From Chryseobacterium scophthalmum (GTDB lineage Bacteria; Bacteroidota; Bacteroidia; Flavobacteriales; Weeksellaceae): a stretch of DNA of 64,000 bases. The position numbers and the translations under genes are program-made. The first letter of the stretch is position 1, and the number at the start of each line of letters is the position of its first letter. The stretch is taken from contig NZ_FSRQ01000002.1 of NCBI RefSeq assembly GCF_900143185.1, forward strand, positions 1-64,000, read 5' to 3'. Shown here piece by piece: positions 9,067-18,123 of the stretch. The notes beneath the pieces are model-generated. The model was not told the origin of the DNA and ran no database searches. It saw nothing but the letters and a program-made list of their open reading frames with translations.

Positions 9067-9103
9067 TTCAGATGAAATTTATAGTTTGTAAATTTCATCT
9101 GAA
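9067..9103 (-). terminator. 15-bp perfect hairpin after wzc
   Basis: TTCAGATGAAATTTA (9067-9081) pairs perfectly with 9089-9103 across a 7-base loop, five bases past the wzc stop. The minus-strand side is not followed by a T run, so it is either a weak intrinsic terminator or a 3'-end stabilising hairpin. Confidence 0.55.
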
Positions 9104-9107
9104 TGTT

Positions 9108-11606
9108 TTATTTATTTCTATCAAAATAAGCTCTTACTTTATTTCTAATTTTAATTAATATAGGCTCCGTATAGTTTTTATCTTCGTCAAAGTACCCGTA
9201 ACCATAGCCGTAACCATAGCCGTAACCATAACCATAGCCGTAACCTTGCTTGGTTATGTAATCATTATAAACAAATCCTAAGTGCTTAATCTCGTTATTG
9301 TGATACTTTTCAGTAATCATTTTAAGCATGTACTTTTCGGTATACTCGTGGCGCACAACATATAAATTAGCATCAGAATGCTTCATTAATTCATATGAAT
9401 CTGCAACAAGCCCTACTGGCGGCGAATCTATAATAATAAAATCATACATTGTTCTCAGTTCTTCTATAAACTTCATATTTCTTTCGCTCATTAACAACTC
9501 AGACGGATTTGGGGGAATGGGGCCTGAAGTCGCTACATCAAGATTAGGAATTTTGGTTTTGTTAATAATCTGATCTATTGATGTTTCTCCGGTAAGATAA
9601 TTTGAAATCCCAAGTTTATTATCAATATCAAAATCTCCAAAAATTTTTGGTTTTCGCAAGTCCATTCCCAATAAGATAGTTTTCTTGTCGCTTAAACCTA
9701 AAACCGATGCCAGATTTATTGAAACATACGTTTTTCCTTCTCCTCCAACTGATGAAGTCACCAAAATAACTTTACTATTATTGTCTTCTCCTGACAAAAA
9801 CCTCACATTCGCTCTAACACCTCTGAAAGCTTCTGCAACCGAAGATTTTGGAGTATTAAGAACAGTAAGCATACTTTCATTGTTATTATTCCCAATTACA
9901 CCTAATAATGGAATTTTGGTTGCACTAACCAATTCTTTGATATTTCTAACTTTACTATCAAAAAGACTTCCCAAAAGAATTAAAGCAAACGGAAAAGCAA
10001 GGAATCCAGCTAAAATTGTCATTTTTGTTCCTTTTACATTAGGTCCAATAGGTCCTTGTCCAAGGTTTTTAGCAGGGTCAATTACAGTAATATCAGACTG
10101 ATTAGTTGCCAATCTCATTTGACTTTCATTCTGTCTACCGAGCAAACTGTTATAAGTCGCCTCAATCATATTATATCCTCTTTCTGCATCAAGAAATTTT
10201 CTTTGCTTTTCAGGGTATGTTGTAAGATCTGTGCTTGTTTCTGCTATTTGTCGGTCAATTTTGTTAAGTTCTGAAGTATATATGTTTTGAACATTTCTAA
10301 GAGACCCTGAAGAATTGGCTTTTGCTTCACTTATTAATCGGTTTATTTCCTTAATTGGTTCTGAATTAGGAGTATAAATTGATGATAATTCTCTTTTTTT
10401 AAGATAAAGAGCTTTTAGCTCAGAAACAGATGCTGTAAAAAGTCCATCATCAAAACCTGCCGCAGAAGGACTAATCATCTTATCGAAACCTTGAGATTCT
10501 ACAGAATTCCTGATATTATTCAAGGAATTCATTTTACTAAGTATGTCCGCTTTTTTTGTTTCGAGATCTTTTATTTTTTGTAAAGATTTTTCGTCTCTGT
10601 TTGTAATATCATATAATTCTTCTGAAACCTTAAGATAATTAACATACGCTGCACTTGAATCTAACTTTTTTCTAATATCAGTTAAACTACTTTTCAAATA
10701 CTGCTCCGTATTCTGATCCACTTTTATCTTATCATTAAATCTTTTCTTCTGAAGTTCAGCCACAGATTTATTAAGAAAATTAACTGTTCCATTTAGATTA
10801 AAACCGGTTTTAGTGATAATCATAATGGTATTAATTTCTTTGTCAAAATCAACACCAACAGTAGAAACAATTCCATTTACTGCATCATTTACCGTAGAAA
10901 GATTTACAATAATATTTTCGAAATTTATAGCTGGTGGCACGGGATTGGGAACCAATCTGAATCTAAGATTAGGAGTTGTGTACCACTCATTAACTTTAAT
11001 AGTTTTGTCGGCAGGTCTTGCAAAATTTTCAATACTCTGAAATCCTTCAAAGTCATAAGAGTATAAATAAGACGACTGGCCTTCTTCCGGCAGATTTACC
11101 TGATAAGAGCCATTACCTTTAGGTGTTAAAGTAATAGGATAGTTTACCTGCTGTAAGTGCTTTCGGTCTACCTCCAAAAATACCGGAGAATCATTTTTGT
11201 CTAAATAAGTAGATTTAACGACTCCTTTGGTGCTATAATTTACAAAAAGCCCTAATTCTTTCACCAAAAATTCGTTATGCGATCTAGACAGCAACATTTT
11301 TTTCAAATAAATACCGTCCTGATTCCCATTTTGCCCCCAAATAAAATTAATCGACTGACTTGGTGTAAAATAACTGGCTGTATTGTTTGAAATACTTAAT
11401 TTTAAATCTGATGCATAGATATTCTGCGCATAGTATTTACCATAAAACCAAGACACACCATATCCAATAGACAACATCAGTACAAACCAATACCAATTTC
11501 TTAGGATTCTTCTTAAAAAATGTTCTATATCAAATAAGGCAAATGATCCGTATTTTTCTTTTTGCGGTTCACTTTTACTTACTAAAGCTTCTTTTCCTGG
11601 AATCAT
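9108..11606 (-). CDS. Polysaccharide co-polymerase / tyrosine autokinase (Wzc-like)
   Basis: 832 residues. It controls chain length and export of a capsule or exopolysaccharide at the inner membrane. The first membrane segment is at about 35-55 (WYWFVLMLSIGYGVSWF), followed by a large periplasmic Wzz-type domain with coiled-coil stretches at about 300-350 and 420-490. A second membrane segment lies at about 525-550. The cytoplasmic BY-kinase has Walker A near 620 (SSVGGEGKTYVS), Walker A' (LLGMDLRKPKI) and Walker B (FIIIDSPPVG). The C-terminal tyrosine cluster, autophosphorylated in this family, is here a run of nine Gly-Tyr pairs. The export lipoprotein gene is 3 bases upstream, so the two are coupled. 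Confidence 0.95.
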   Translation of the reverse strand: MIPGKEALVSKSEPQKEKYGSFALFDIEHFLRRILRNWYWFVLMLSIGYGVSWFYGKYYAQNIYASDLKLSISNNTASYFTPSQSINFIWGQNGNQDGIYLKKMLLSRSHNEFLVKELGLFVNYSTKGVVKSTYLDKNDSPVFLEVDRKHLQQVNYPITLTPKGNGSYQVNLPEEGQSSYLYSYDFEGFQSIENFARPADKTIKVNEWYTTPNLRFRLVPNPVPPAINFENIIVNLSTVNDAVNGIVSTVGVDFDKEINTIMIITKTGFNLNGTVNFLNKSVAELQKKRFNDKIKVDQNTEQYLKSSLTDIRKKLDSSAAYVNYLKVSEELYDITNRDEKSLQKIKDLETKKADILSKMNSLNNIRNSVESQGFDKMISPSAAGFDDGLFTASVSELKALYLKKRELSSIYTPNSEPIKEINRLISEAKANSSGSLRNVQNIYTSELNKIDRQIAETSTDLTTYPEKQRKFLDAERGYNMIEATYNSLLGRQNESQMRLATNQSDITVIDPAKNLGQGPIGPNVKGTKMTILAGFLAFPFALILLGSLFDSKVRNIKELVSATKIPLLGVIGNNNNESMLTVLNTPKSSVAEAFRGVRANVRFLSGEDNNSKVILVTSSVGGEGKTYVSINLASVLGLSDKKTILLGMDLRKPKIFGDFDIDNKLGISNYLTGETSIDQIINKTKIPNLDVATSGPIPPNPSELLMSERNMKFIEELRTMYDFIIIDSPPVGLVADSYELMKHSDANLYVVRHEYTEKYMLKMITEKYHNNEIKHLGFVYNDYITKQGYGYGYGYGYGYGYGYGYFDEDKNYTEPILIKIRNKVRAYFDRNK
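9193..9246. repeat. Tandem repeat encoding a Gly-Tyr run in Wzc
   Basis: A 12-base unit (gccgtaaccata on the plus strand, with one 6-base irregularity) is repeated and encodes nine consecutive Gly-Tyr dipeptides near residue 800. The unit is a multiple of three, so copy-number change would alter the number of phosphorylatable tyrosines without breaking the frame. Confidence 0.9.
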
Positions 11607-11609
11607 ACA

Positions 11610-12452
11610 TTAAAGGTTTTTAATAAGTAGATAAATTGACAATGCCGTTGTAATCACAGAAACACCACTTATAAGTGTTTGTATCGGGTCTTTTCCAAAA
11701 CCGTTAAGAGCTCTTCTCTGTGTAGTAAGGAAAATCTCGTCTCCGTTTTGCACATAATAATAAGGAGAATTCATCACGTCTTCTCTTGTAAGGTCAATCT
11801 TCGCTTTTTTAATTCCTTCTGGCAATTTCCTGTAGACTACAATATTTTTACGATCAACCGTTCTGTTTAATCCACCATTAATAGAAATTGCTTCTGTTAA
11901 AGTCAATGTATTTTTATGAACCTTTTTCTCCCCAGTAATTCCGGTCGTTTCAATATCACCTAAGACGTAATAAGTGATACCATCTGTGTTGAGCCTTACT
12001 TCAGATTTTCCTTCTTGAAAATTTTCGTTTACTTTTTCCTGAATATCCAAAGTAATCTCTTCAATCGTTCTTCCTTCCGCTTTTACATACCCTATACCGA
12101 AAATCAAGATATCGCCTTTAGAATCAACTTTTAAGCCATTAAAATATATCATTGCATTGCCTCCTATTCCGTTTCCAGCGCCCCCTCCACTAAATGAAAT
12201 TCCATTTCCTGCCGCTTGAGCATTTAAAGAAGAATAAAACTGGGCTGCATCACCTTTAGGAGTTGTTACAATATTCAAAGTCAACATATCGTTTTTGGTA
12301 ACCCTGTAAACAGGAATATTGTAGGGAATTAAACCCTCTTCATTGATAACAAGGCTTTCACTTGGCTGCATATATTTTACATCTTTTGTTGTGATACAAG
12401 ACATCAACAAAAAAGGTAAAACTAAAAATGGGAAGTACTTATAAATTTTCAT
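11610..12452 (-). CDS. Polysaccharide export outer-membrane lipoprotein (Wza/BexD-like)
   Basis: 280 residues from the preferred start at 12452. This gives MKIYKYFPFLVLPFLLMSC, a lipoprotein signal with the lipobox Cys at residue 19, while the longer frame from 12473 would spoil it. Residues about 45-150 form the poly-export domain (YRVTKNDMLTLNIVTTPKGD, later GYVKAEGRTIEEITLDIQEKV), followed by an SLBB-like segment (YYVLGDIETTG...TLTEAISINGG). A C-terminal hydrophobic helix (VSVITTALSIYLLIKNL) could be the outer-membrane helix. The partner is the Wzc-like kinase immediately downstream. Confidence 0.93.
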   Translation of the reverse strand: MKIYKYFPFLVLPFLLMSCITTKDVKYMQPSESLVINEEGLIPYNIPVYRVTKNDMLTLNIVTTPKGDAAQFYSSLNAQAAGNGISFSGGGAGNGIGGNAMIYFNGLKVDSKGDILIFGIGYVKAEGRTIEEITLDIQEKVNENFQEGKSEVRLNTDGITYYVLGDIETTGITGEKKVHKNTLTLTEAISINGGLNRTVDRKNIVVYRKLPEGIKKAKIDLTREDVMNSPYYYVQNGDEIFLTTQRRALNGFGKDPIQTLISGVSVITTALSIYLLIKNL

Positions 12453-12482
12453 CGTAATAAATGTAGTTTGCAAAAATAGAAT

Positions 12483-13613
12483 TTAATTATTAGTTTTTAG
12501 TTTATTATTCCGCAAGAGTAAAATAATATCCGGAATATAAGCCCCTAAAAAACCTAAACACAGAATGATCAACAATAATAGATTCACATTAGTATGCCTG
12601 AAACAATAGGTAATTGTTACAATAAACAAATAATAGCATATAATGTAAAAACTAGCCCTTCGATGAGTGAGATCAAGCTGAAGAAGTTTATGATGAATAT
12701 GGTTTTTATCTGCTTCAAAAGGTGATTTTTTATTCCAAAGTCTTACAATAATAACATTTAATGTATCAACAATTGGAAGAATAAGAATAGCAACGGCCAC
12801 TACAGGAGCTGATTCCAAATGATATCTGGGAACACTCACAATATTTTTATCTATAAAAATATCTATAAAACAGATACATGTAAACGCCAATAAAAATCCT
12901 AAAAGCATAGAACCTGTATCACCCATAAATATTTTTGTCGCCCGTAAATTTGATAAATTATAATATAAAAATGCCAATACAGAACCAATTAAAACAACGG
13001 ATAAAATAACCAAAGGATAATTATATTCTCCTAAACGATAGTAACTGATTCCAAAAAGAGCGCTGCAAATAAGAGAATATCCACCTGCAAGACCGTCAAT
13101 TCCATCTATAAGATTAAAAGCATTAATGAGAATAATAAAAGTGATAATTGTAAAAATGACACTTACCAAATAATGAATTTCGTAAATACCAAAAATTCCA
13201 AATAAATTTCTGATTCTCACATCCGAGCCAATGACGATGAATGCCGATACCACAATCTGCGCTACCAGCTTCTTGTAAGCACGCATCACAACAATATCAT
13301 CCATTATTCCTACATAGAGCAAGATAATGAGCGAAGCAAAAAGAAATTTATACAAATCGAAAATTTCATACGCAAAAATTGAAGTACAGATTCCTATGGA
13401 GTAAAACATCGCGATGCCTCCCAAATTAGGAATTTTCCTGAGATGAGAGCTCCTTACACCGGGCTCATCCATCAGGTTTTTACGTTTTGAAATTTTAATG
13501 ATTGTGGGAATAGAAAAAAACGTAATCAGAAAAGAAGACAAGAAACCAAACCCTACTTTTATGTAAAAAATAGAAATTCCTGTTTCATTTAAGAATAATT
13601 CAAAATTTTTCAT
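12483..13613 (-). CDS. Undecaprenyl-phosphate sugar-1-phosphate transferase (WecA/MraY family)
   Basis: 376 residues from ATG 13613 (a TTG one codon upstream is less likely). It is a polytopic inner-membrane enzyme with about ten hydrophobic segments that starts glycan assembly on undecaprenyl phosphate. Family motifs are GGIAMF, the DDI of the second Asp motif (YVGIMDDIVVMRAYKKL), NAFNLIDGIDGLAGG, the metal-binding MGDTGS and the HHKLL histidine motif (IHHKLLQLDLTH). The sugar is not determined, but UDP-GlcNAc-type donors are usual. The position next to wza-wzc-like genes points to capsule or EPS initiation. Confidence 0.93.
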   Translation of the reverse strand: MKNFELFLNETGISIFYIKVGFGFLSSFLITFFSIPTIIKISKRKNLMDEPGVRSSHLRKIPNLGGIAMFYSIGICTSIFAYEIFDLYKFLFASLIILLYVGIMDDIVVMRAYKKLVAQIVVSAFIVIGSDVRIRNLFGIFGIYEIHYLVSVIFTIITFIILINAFNLIDGIDGLAGGYSLICSALFGISYYRLGEYNYPLVILSVVLIGSVLAFLYYNLSNLRATKIFMGDTGSMLLGFLLAFTCICFIDIFIDKNIVSVPRYHLESAPVVAVAILILPIVDTLNVIIVRLWNKKSPFEADKNHIHHKLLQLDLTHRRASFYIICYYLFIVTITYCFRHTNVNLLLLIILCLGFLGAYIPDIILLLRNNKLKTNN

Positions 13614-13713
13614 CAACTGCTTTTTGAGCTTCTAGTTTTCGGTAAGTATTAAATAATTTTTAAAAGATTGCACTTAAAAAATCATTTCAATATCCCGAAA
13701 ATTTCATTTGTGT

Positions 13714-14715
13714 TTATATGAGTTTTCGTATCATTTTTTTTTGTCCTGTAAAAAAAAGCAGATAGAATATTTTTTTTTTCAGGGGTAAAGATAAAAGATA
13801 ATTCCTACCAAAACGACTGTAACACAATATATCTTTCATTTTAACATCTCTTTTTTCTACAAAATCCTTAAGCTCTTGAGCCATTTTGTAGAATTGAGTT
13901 TCGTTTTTAACAAAGGCCAAATAAGCCAAAAAGGTATATATCCCTTCTAAAATCTGAAACCCCTGCAATTCTTTTATTTTTGAAGAATATTTTGAATTTT
14001 TAAAAACTTCTTCCACATCTTCCACTGCTTTCAAAATATCCAGACCTCTTTCGTTATGGGTTTTCGAGATAGAATCTGCTCTTTCAAGATATTGATAATG
14101 AAAATTTTGCGTTTGCGCCAATATTTTACATTCCAGCAAAAGCTGAGGAATCAGCTGAATATCTTCAAAATGAACTCCTTTTTTAAATCTTTTATCAATA
14201 AATAACTCTCTTTTGAATAATTTATTGCAGGCAAAATAACTTAAATCAGAAAAAACAGAAAAATGTTTTTCCAAAACAATTTTCTTAGGCATATTAGGAA
14301 TCTGGGGCAACTTTTGCGTTACATTTCCATCCTCGTCTACTTTCTGAATATTGCAGATCACCATTTCGGCATCGTTTTTTTCAGCCAGATTCAACATGTC
14401 TTCAAACATTGTTCCAGAAACATAATCATCACTGTCTACAAACCCCAAATAATCTCCCGTTGCTTGATCAATCCCAAAGTTTCTTGCATCACTTAAACCT
14501 CCATTTTCTTTGGTAAAAGATTTTATTTTATCCGAATACTTTTCTGAATATTGCTTAATAATATTTCCCGAACCGTCTTTACTTCCATCATTTACAACGA
14601 TAATCTCAATATTCTGCAGACTTTGGTTCACCAAAGAATCGAGGCATTTAGCCAAATAATGTTCAACGTTGTAAACAGGAACAATCACAGAAACTTTTGG
14701 ATTCGGATTTTCCAT
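13714..14715 (-). CDS. Glycosyltransferase family 2
   Basis: 333 residues. The GT-A fold is seen in VSVIVPVYNVEHYLAKCLDSLVNQ at the N terminus, VVNDGSKDGS, GLSDARNFGIDQATGDYLGFVDSDD (the metal-binding DSDD) and a C-terminal acceptor half of about 200 residues. It transfers a sugar to a growing surface glycan, and donor and acceptor are unknown. It starts 3 bases after the stop of the arginase-like gene, so the two are co-transcribed. The C-terminal helix is basic (LLFFTGQKKMIRKLI) and probably lies on the membrane. Confidence 0.93.
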   Translation of the reverse strand: MENPNPKVSVIVPVYNVEHYLAKCLDSLVNQSLQNIEIIVVNDGSKDGSGNIIKQYSEKYSDKIKSFTKENGGLSDARNFGIDQATGDYLGFVDSDDYVSGTMFEDMLNLAEKNDAEMVICNIQKVDEDGNVTQKLPQIPNMPKKIVLEKHFSVFSDLSYFACNKLFKRELFIDKRFKKGVHFEDIQLIPQLLLECKILAQTQNFHYQYLERADSISKTHNERGLDILKAVEDVEEVFKNSKYSSKIKELQGFQILEGIYTFLAYLAFVKNETQFYKMAQELKDFVEKRDVKMKDILCYSRFGRNYLLSLPLKKKIFYLLFFTGQKKMIRKLI

Positions 14716-14718
14716 CGT

Positions 14719-15789
14719 TTAGATTTTTGTAAATCTTGAGCTCAGCCAACCTTTTTTAGCTTCATCAAAATCTTTTCTTGAGCACGGAATACAGTTTTCA
14801 ATATTTTCATCATCTCCAAAATACCAAAGATTACTGAAGGTATCGCGCTTGAAAGCATATTGTCTGTCTTCAATCAAAACATAAAACATTTCGTAATGTC
14901 TTTCTTTAGGATGCGACTGCTGAATGTTGATTCCTTCAATCAGATACCAAAGCATTTGTGCCAAAAGCTGATGATTGAGCTGGTTCTCAGAATAAATATT
15001 GTAATTAAAAATTCCTACAGATTTCAAGTTTTCGCTTAAGCCGATTTCTTTCATGTAAGCACAGATTTCTCTTCGGTTTAAACCATTTACCTGCGGATTC
15101 ATCGAAAATGCATCACTGAAGCTTTCAATGGCATCACAATTTACCGTTACCAGATCTGCTTTTCTGAAAAAAGGTTCGGTTTTTTCTGTAGAATTCATCA
15201 TTTCTGCTAAACGTACAATATCAAACTCCACTTCTTTGATGAGCTTTACAGAATCCTGCTCGTTCAAATGTTTTTGATATCCTAAATGATGATAATTTTT
15301 GATAGAGAAGTTTTTCGAACCTAAAATTTTACTTAAAAAAGTATGTTCATTAATATTTTCACCTTGTTTCAGAGAAATAATATTACTGATTTGAGTATAA
15401 TCAATATTTTTCTGATGAAAATGTAACCCTGAAAATAATGAGAATGCAAAATCATTAGAACCGCCAATAATCACCGGAATAGCTCTTTTATAATGACATG
15501 CCGACAAAACTTCCTGTAAAATATAATGAGAATCTTCCACCGATTTTCCTGAAACCAAATCTCCAAGATCAACTATCGGAATTTCAAAATCCAGTTGCGA
15601 AAGTTTGTAAAACTCTCTTCTTACTGCCGTAAAATCCTGAACTTCAGCATCACCATTTGCTCCTCTGTAATCAGAAACAAACAAAAGTACAATGCTGTCT
15701 TCTTTTATTTCCTTTGTAATCTTATTGCCAATCTGCCAGTTTTCTGTTCTGAAATTTCTTGGTGAAATGATAAAATCTTCAAAATCCAT
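14719..15789 (-). CDS. Arginase/formimidoylglutamase-fold protein with degenerate metal site
   Basis: 356 residues. The ureohydrolase fold is recognisable: IVLLFVSDYRGANGDAEVQDFTAVRREFYKL, VVDLGDLVSG (where active members have GD.GD segments) and IPVIIGGSNDFAF at the position of GGDHS. The Asp/His ligands of the two manganese ions seem to be lost: GGDHS is GGSND, I see no DAHxD, and the SFDxDxxDP position reads VNCDAIESFSDAF. It is therefore probably not a working ureohydrolase, and a regulatory or structural role is an inference. Arginase-like proteins of this kind are common in Flavobacteriia. It ends 3 bases before the GT2 gene. Confidence 0.8.
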   Translation of the reverse strand: MDFEDFIISPRNFRTENWQIGNKITKEIKEDSIVLLFVSDYRGANGDAEVQDFTAVRREFYKLSQLDFEIPIVDLGDLVSGKSVEDSHYILQEVLSACHYKRAIPVIIGGSNDFAFSLFSGLHFHQKNIDYTQISNIISLKQGENINEHTFLSKILGSKNFSIKNYHHLGYQKHLNEQDSVKLIKEVEFDIVRLAEMMNSTEKTEPFFRKADLVTVNCDAIESFSDAFSMNPQVNGLNRREICAYMKEIGLSENLKSVGIFNYNIYSENQLNHQLLAQMLWYLIEGINIQQSHPKERHYEMFYVLIEDRQYAFKRDTFSNLWYFGDDENIENCIPCSRKDFDEAKKGWLSSRFTKI

Positions 15790-15885
15790 ATTCTCAAATA
15801 CTTATTAAAGCTCAAAAATATTAAAATTAAATGAGTCTGTAGAGTTTTGAAATTATATTTCAGAACGAAAAATATTCTTGTGATC

Positions 15886-15918
15886 AACCTTGTCAAAGTT
15901 CAAAACTTTGACAAGGTT
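15886..15918. repeat. 15-bp perfect palindrome with 3-base loop
   Basis: AACCTTGTCAAAGTT (15886-15900), loop caa, then its exact complement (15904-15918). It lies between two minus-strand genes and just past the glycosidase stop at 15941. There is no T run on the minus strand, so a REP-like element with a possible secondary terminator role fits better than a canonical terminator. Confidence 0.65.
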
Positions 15919-15940
15919 TTCAAAACAGTGTAGTTTAAGC

Positions 15941-17029
15941 CTAACTGTTTAAAATCTCAAACACAAAAGTCGTAGAGGTTTCAAACGCACCACCTTGTGT
16001 TGTTCCAAATAAGAACTGCGGTTTTTTCCCGTCTTTGCTCATCAAAATCATTGGACGCTCTAACCTTCCAAATCGTTTTAAATGTTTTGGTGGATTAGCT
16101 TCCTGAGTATAAGACTGCATATTGAGATAAGCTATTTCAGGTTTTGTCCATTTCATTCCGTTTTTTGTCGTTAAATGCAAACCATATTCGTGGTTAAAAA
16201 ATCCCATATCACGAGCGATCATATGGAACTTACCGTTTTCTTTCCAGATAAAAGCGTCTTCAAGCTGAGCATTGTTGGGTAAGTTTGAAAAATCAATCAC
16301 TGGATTTTCAGAAACCTTTGCGTAAGGTCCGATTGGAGAATCTGCTTTTGCCAATCCGTATTTTCGGTTACCTCGAACGGTTCCTTTCTGAGTTTCGTAT
16401 TCTTTAGTATTCCAAGATTTGTAAAACAGCCAATATTTTCCGTCATTTCCTTTTACAAAAGCCGGATTTGTAGTACAATGATCGTCCCAAGAACCTTCTT
16501 TTCCGGGAAGAAGCAAAGGTTCATCCGGTCTGTTCCATTCTCCACTCAAACTTTTCGAAGTAGCCAATCCTATTCTTTTGGTATTGGTTTTCCCGTTGGA
16601 ATTTCCCATAAAGAACAGAAAATAAAGATCATCAACCTTTTTTATCAGAGGATTATGACAAGTTGTTGCATCCCAAAATTCGCCACCTCTTGGACTAAGA
16701 ACAACCTCTTTATGCTCAAATTTATCGAATGGAGAATTGGCTTCCGCTCGACAAATTTCAGAGCCATTGAGCCAACCTCCCATTCCTTTTTCTTTTTTCC
16801 ATCGAGAATAAAAGAGATGTACTTTTCCATCTTCACCCCAAATCGGAGACGAGCACCAAATATAATATCCTTCGAGTTCTAATGAACGACCGATCGGTTT
16901 TAGTTTAAAATAAGGTTTGTCGGAAAAATCAAATGCTTTAGTAAATGACGAACCCAAAAATACAGCCGCCATCCCCAATCCTGAGATTTGTAAAAATTCT
17001 TTGCGTGAAAAGTTTTTGGGCTGTTCCAT
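15941..17029 (-). CDS. Exported five-bladed beta-propeller glycosidase-like protein (GH43/GH117-like)
   Basis: 362 residues from the preferred start at 17029 (MEQPKNFSRKEFLQISGLGM). This gives a Tat-like or lipoprotein-like leader, and the frame from 17086 adds 19 residues before it. Propeller blades show as repeated W/D/G-rich strands: IWCSSPIWGEDGKVHLFYSRW, WDATTCHNPLIKKVDDLYFLFFMGN, WDDHCTTNPAFVKGNDGKYWLFYKSW and LEDAFIWKENGKFHMIARDMG. This spacing is that of GH43-clan and GH117-like enzymes acting on plant or algal sugars. The substrate cannot be told. There is no neighbouring polysaccharide utilisation gene pair. Confidence 0.8.
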   Translation of the reverse strand: MEQPKNFSRKEFLQISGLGMAAVFLGSSFTKAFDFSDKPYFKLKPIGRSLELEGYYIWCSSPIWGEDGKVHLFYSRWKKEKGMGGWLNGSEICRAEANSPFDKFEHKEVVLSPRGGEFWDATTCHNPLIKKVDDLYFLFFMGNSNGKTNTKRIGLATSKSLSGEWNRPDEPLLLPGKEGSWDDHCTTNPAFVKGNDGKYWLFYKSWNTKEYETQKGTVRGNRKYGLAKADSPIGPYAKVSENPVIDFSNLPNNAQLEDAFIWKENGKFHMIARDMGFFNHEYGLHLTTKNGMKWTKPEIAYLNMQSYTQEANPPKHLKRFGRLERPMILMSKDGKKPQFLFGTTQGGAFETSTTFVFEILNS

Positions 17030-17299
17030 ATCATAAAATTCGCTACAGCCAAGGTAATGGGATTGATTGTGCAGAGCATCCTGCACTTTCGGGTTTTCTT
17101 ATAATGGAAATGGTTTGATGATGATTTTTTTGTTTCTAATAGAAAACTTACAAGCAATTCGACGTCGCTGATTTTCAATCCGTTGGATTTTATTTGATGA
17201 AATTTTGTAATTTTAAATAAAAGATTGTTATAACAAACCAAAAGATATTTGCTTTTAAATCCTAAAAGATGATGTTATTAATCCAAAACTCCTAACAGT

Positions 17300-17980
17300 A
17301 TGAATTTTAAAACTAAAATGTTTATGATTTTATTATCCTCTTTATTAATTACGAATTGTAAGGAGGAAATGAAAAAATGTGTAAGTCAATCTACCGATAC
17401 TAATGTAAAACTATATAATGATTTAACAGATCAGTTGATACCTTATTTTTTTAGAGAAGATTATTTAGGTGAAAAAAGATATTTTGATAGTTTAAGAGTT
17501 CATGATGATGATTTATATATCGAAGAGAAGACAAAAGCGCACAACGAAATTTTTAATCATCCTGAAAAATTTTGCAATTTGTATATAGATTCTACTAAAA
17601 GTAAAAATACATATTTCGGGACAGATAATACCGAGGTTTATTTAAGACGCATAATCAGAACGAAGGATTCTTTTAAAGACTTTTCTAATAATCCAGATAT
17701 TAAAAATTTAAGCATACGAAGTTCTATAAAAGCAAATCAATTTAATTTGTGTACCACAAAAGTTCTAGATCTGGCAGAGTATGATAAACATACAAATGAA
17801 TGTGAGATAGGTGTTGTCTATTTTTCAGAGATTGTATTCGATACTTCAAAAAAAAGAGCATTAGTTTTTGTTGACCATCGTATAAAAAAAGATTATTACG
17901 GTAGAAATGCTGTATTTAAATTAATATTGCATGATAATTATTGGGAAATAGAAGATGCTATGTTAGTGTCAACTTCCTAA
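17300..17980 (+). CDS. Putative lipoprotein of unknown function
   Basis: 226 residues. The N terminus MNFKTKMFMILLSSLLITNCKEE is a lipoprotein signal with Cys at residue 20. The rest is a soluble, charged domain without a motif I recognise. It contains segments like VDHRIKKDYYGRNAVFKLILHDNYWEIEDAMLVSTS that suggest a beta-rich end. It is a lone plus-strand gene between minus-strand genes, and its very AT-rich codon use sets it apart, so it may be a recent acquisition. Confidence 0.75.
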   Translation: MNFKTKMFMILLSSLLITNCKEEMKKCVSQSTDTNVKLYNDLTDQLIPYFFREDYLGEKRYFDSLRVHDDDLYIEEKTKAHNEIFNHPEKFCNLYIDSTKSKNTYFGTDNTEVYLRRIIRTKDSFKDFSNNPDIKNLSIRSSIKANQFNLCTTKVLDLAEYDKHTNECEIGVVYFSEIVFDTSKKRALVFVDHRIKKDYYGRNAVFKLILHDNYWEIEDAMLVSTS

Positions 17981-18009
17981 TTTCCCCAGTTGGTGCGAGT
18001 ATCCGCTAC

Positions 18010-18069
18010 GCAAAGTCTCCCGACTTTGCACAATAAACAAATAAACTCCGAAGTCAGGAGACTTCGGAG
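18010..18069. repeat. Paired REP-like hairpins
   Basis: Two perfect hairpins lie 16 bases apart: gcaaagtc-tccc-gactttgc (18010-18029) and ctccgaagt-caggag-acttcggag (18046-18069). The centres, agtctcccgact and agtcaggagact, are near reverse complements of each other. The unit therefore has the two-REPs-in-inverted-orientation layout seen in REPIN elements. Confidence 0.65.
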
Positions 18070-18070
18070 A

Positions 18071-18103
18071 GCAAAAAAGCACAGACCAAAAAATCTGTGC
18101 TTT
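18071..18103 (-). terminator. topA terminator
   Basis: AAAGCACAGA (18076-18085) and TCTGTGCTTT (18094-18103) form a 10-bp stem with an 8-base loop. On the minus strand it is followed by six T. It lies 20 bases after the topA stop codon. Confidence 0.85.
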
Positions 18104-18123
18104 CTATTTAAATATAAACTATT

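Noticed and set aside
9193..9246. Phase-variable frameshift in wzc
   Set aside because: The 12-base unit is a multiple of three, so slippage would change length but not frame.
14719..15789. Functional arginase or agmatinase
   Set aside because: The metal-binding Asp/His motifs are missing.
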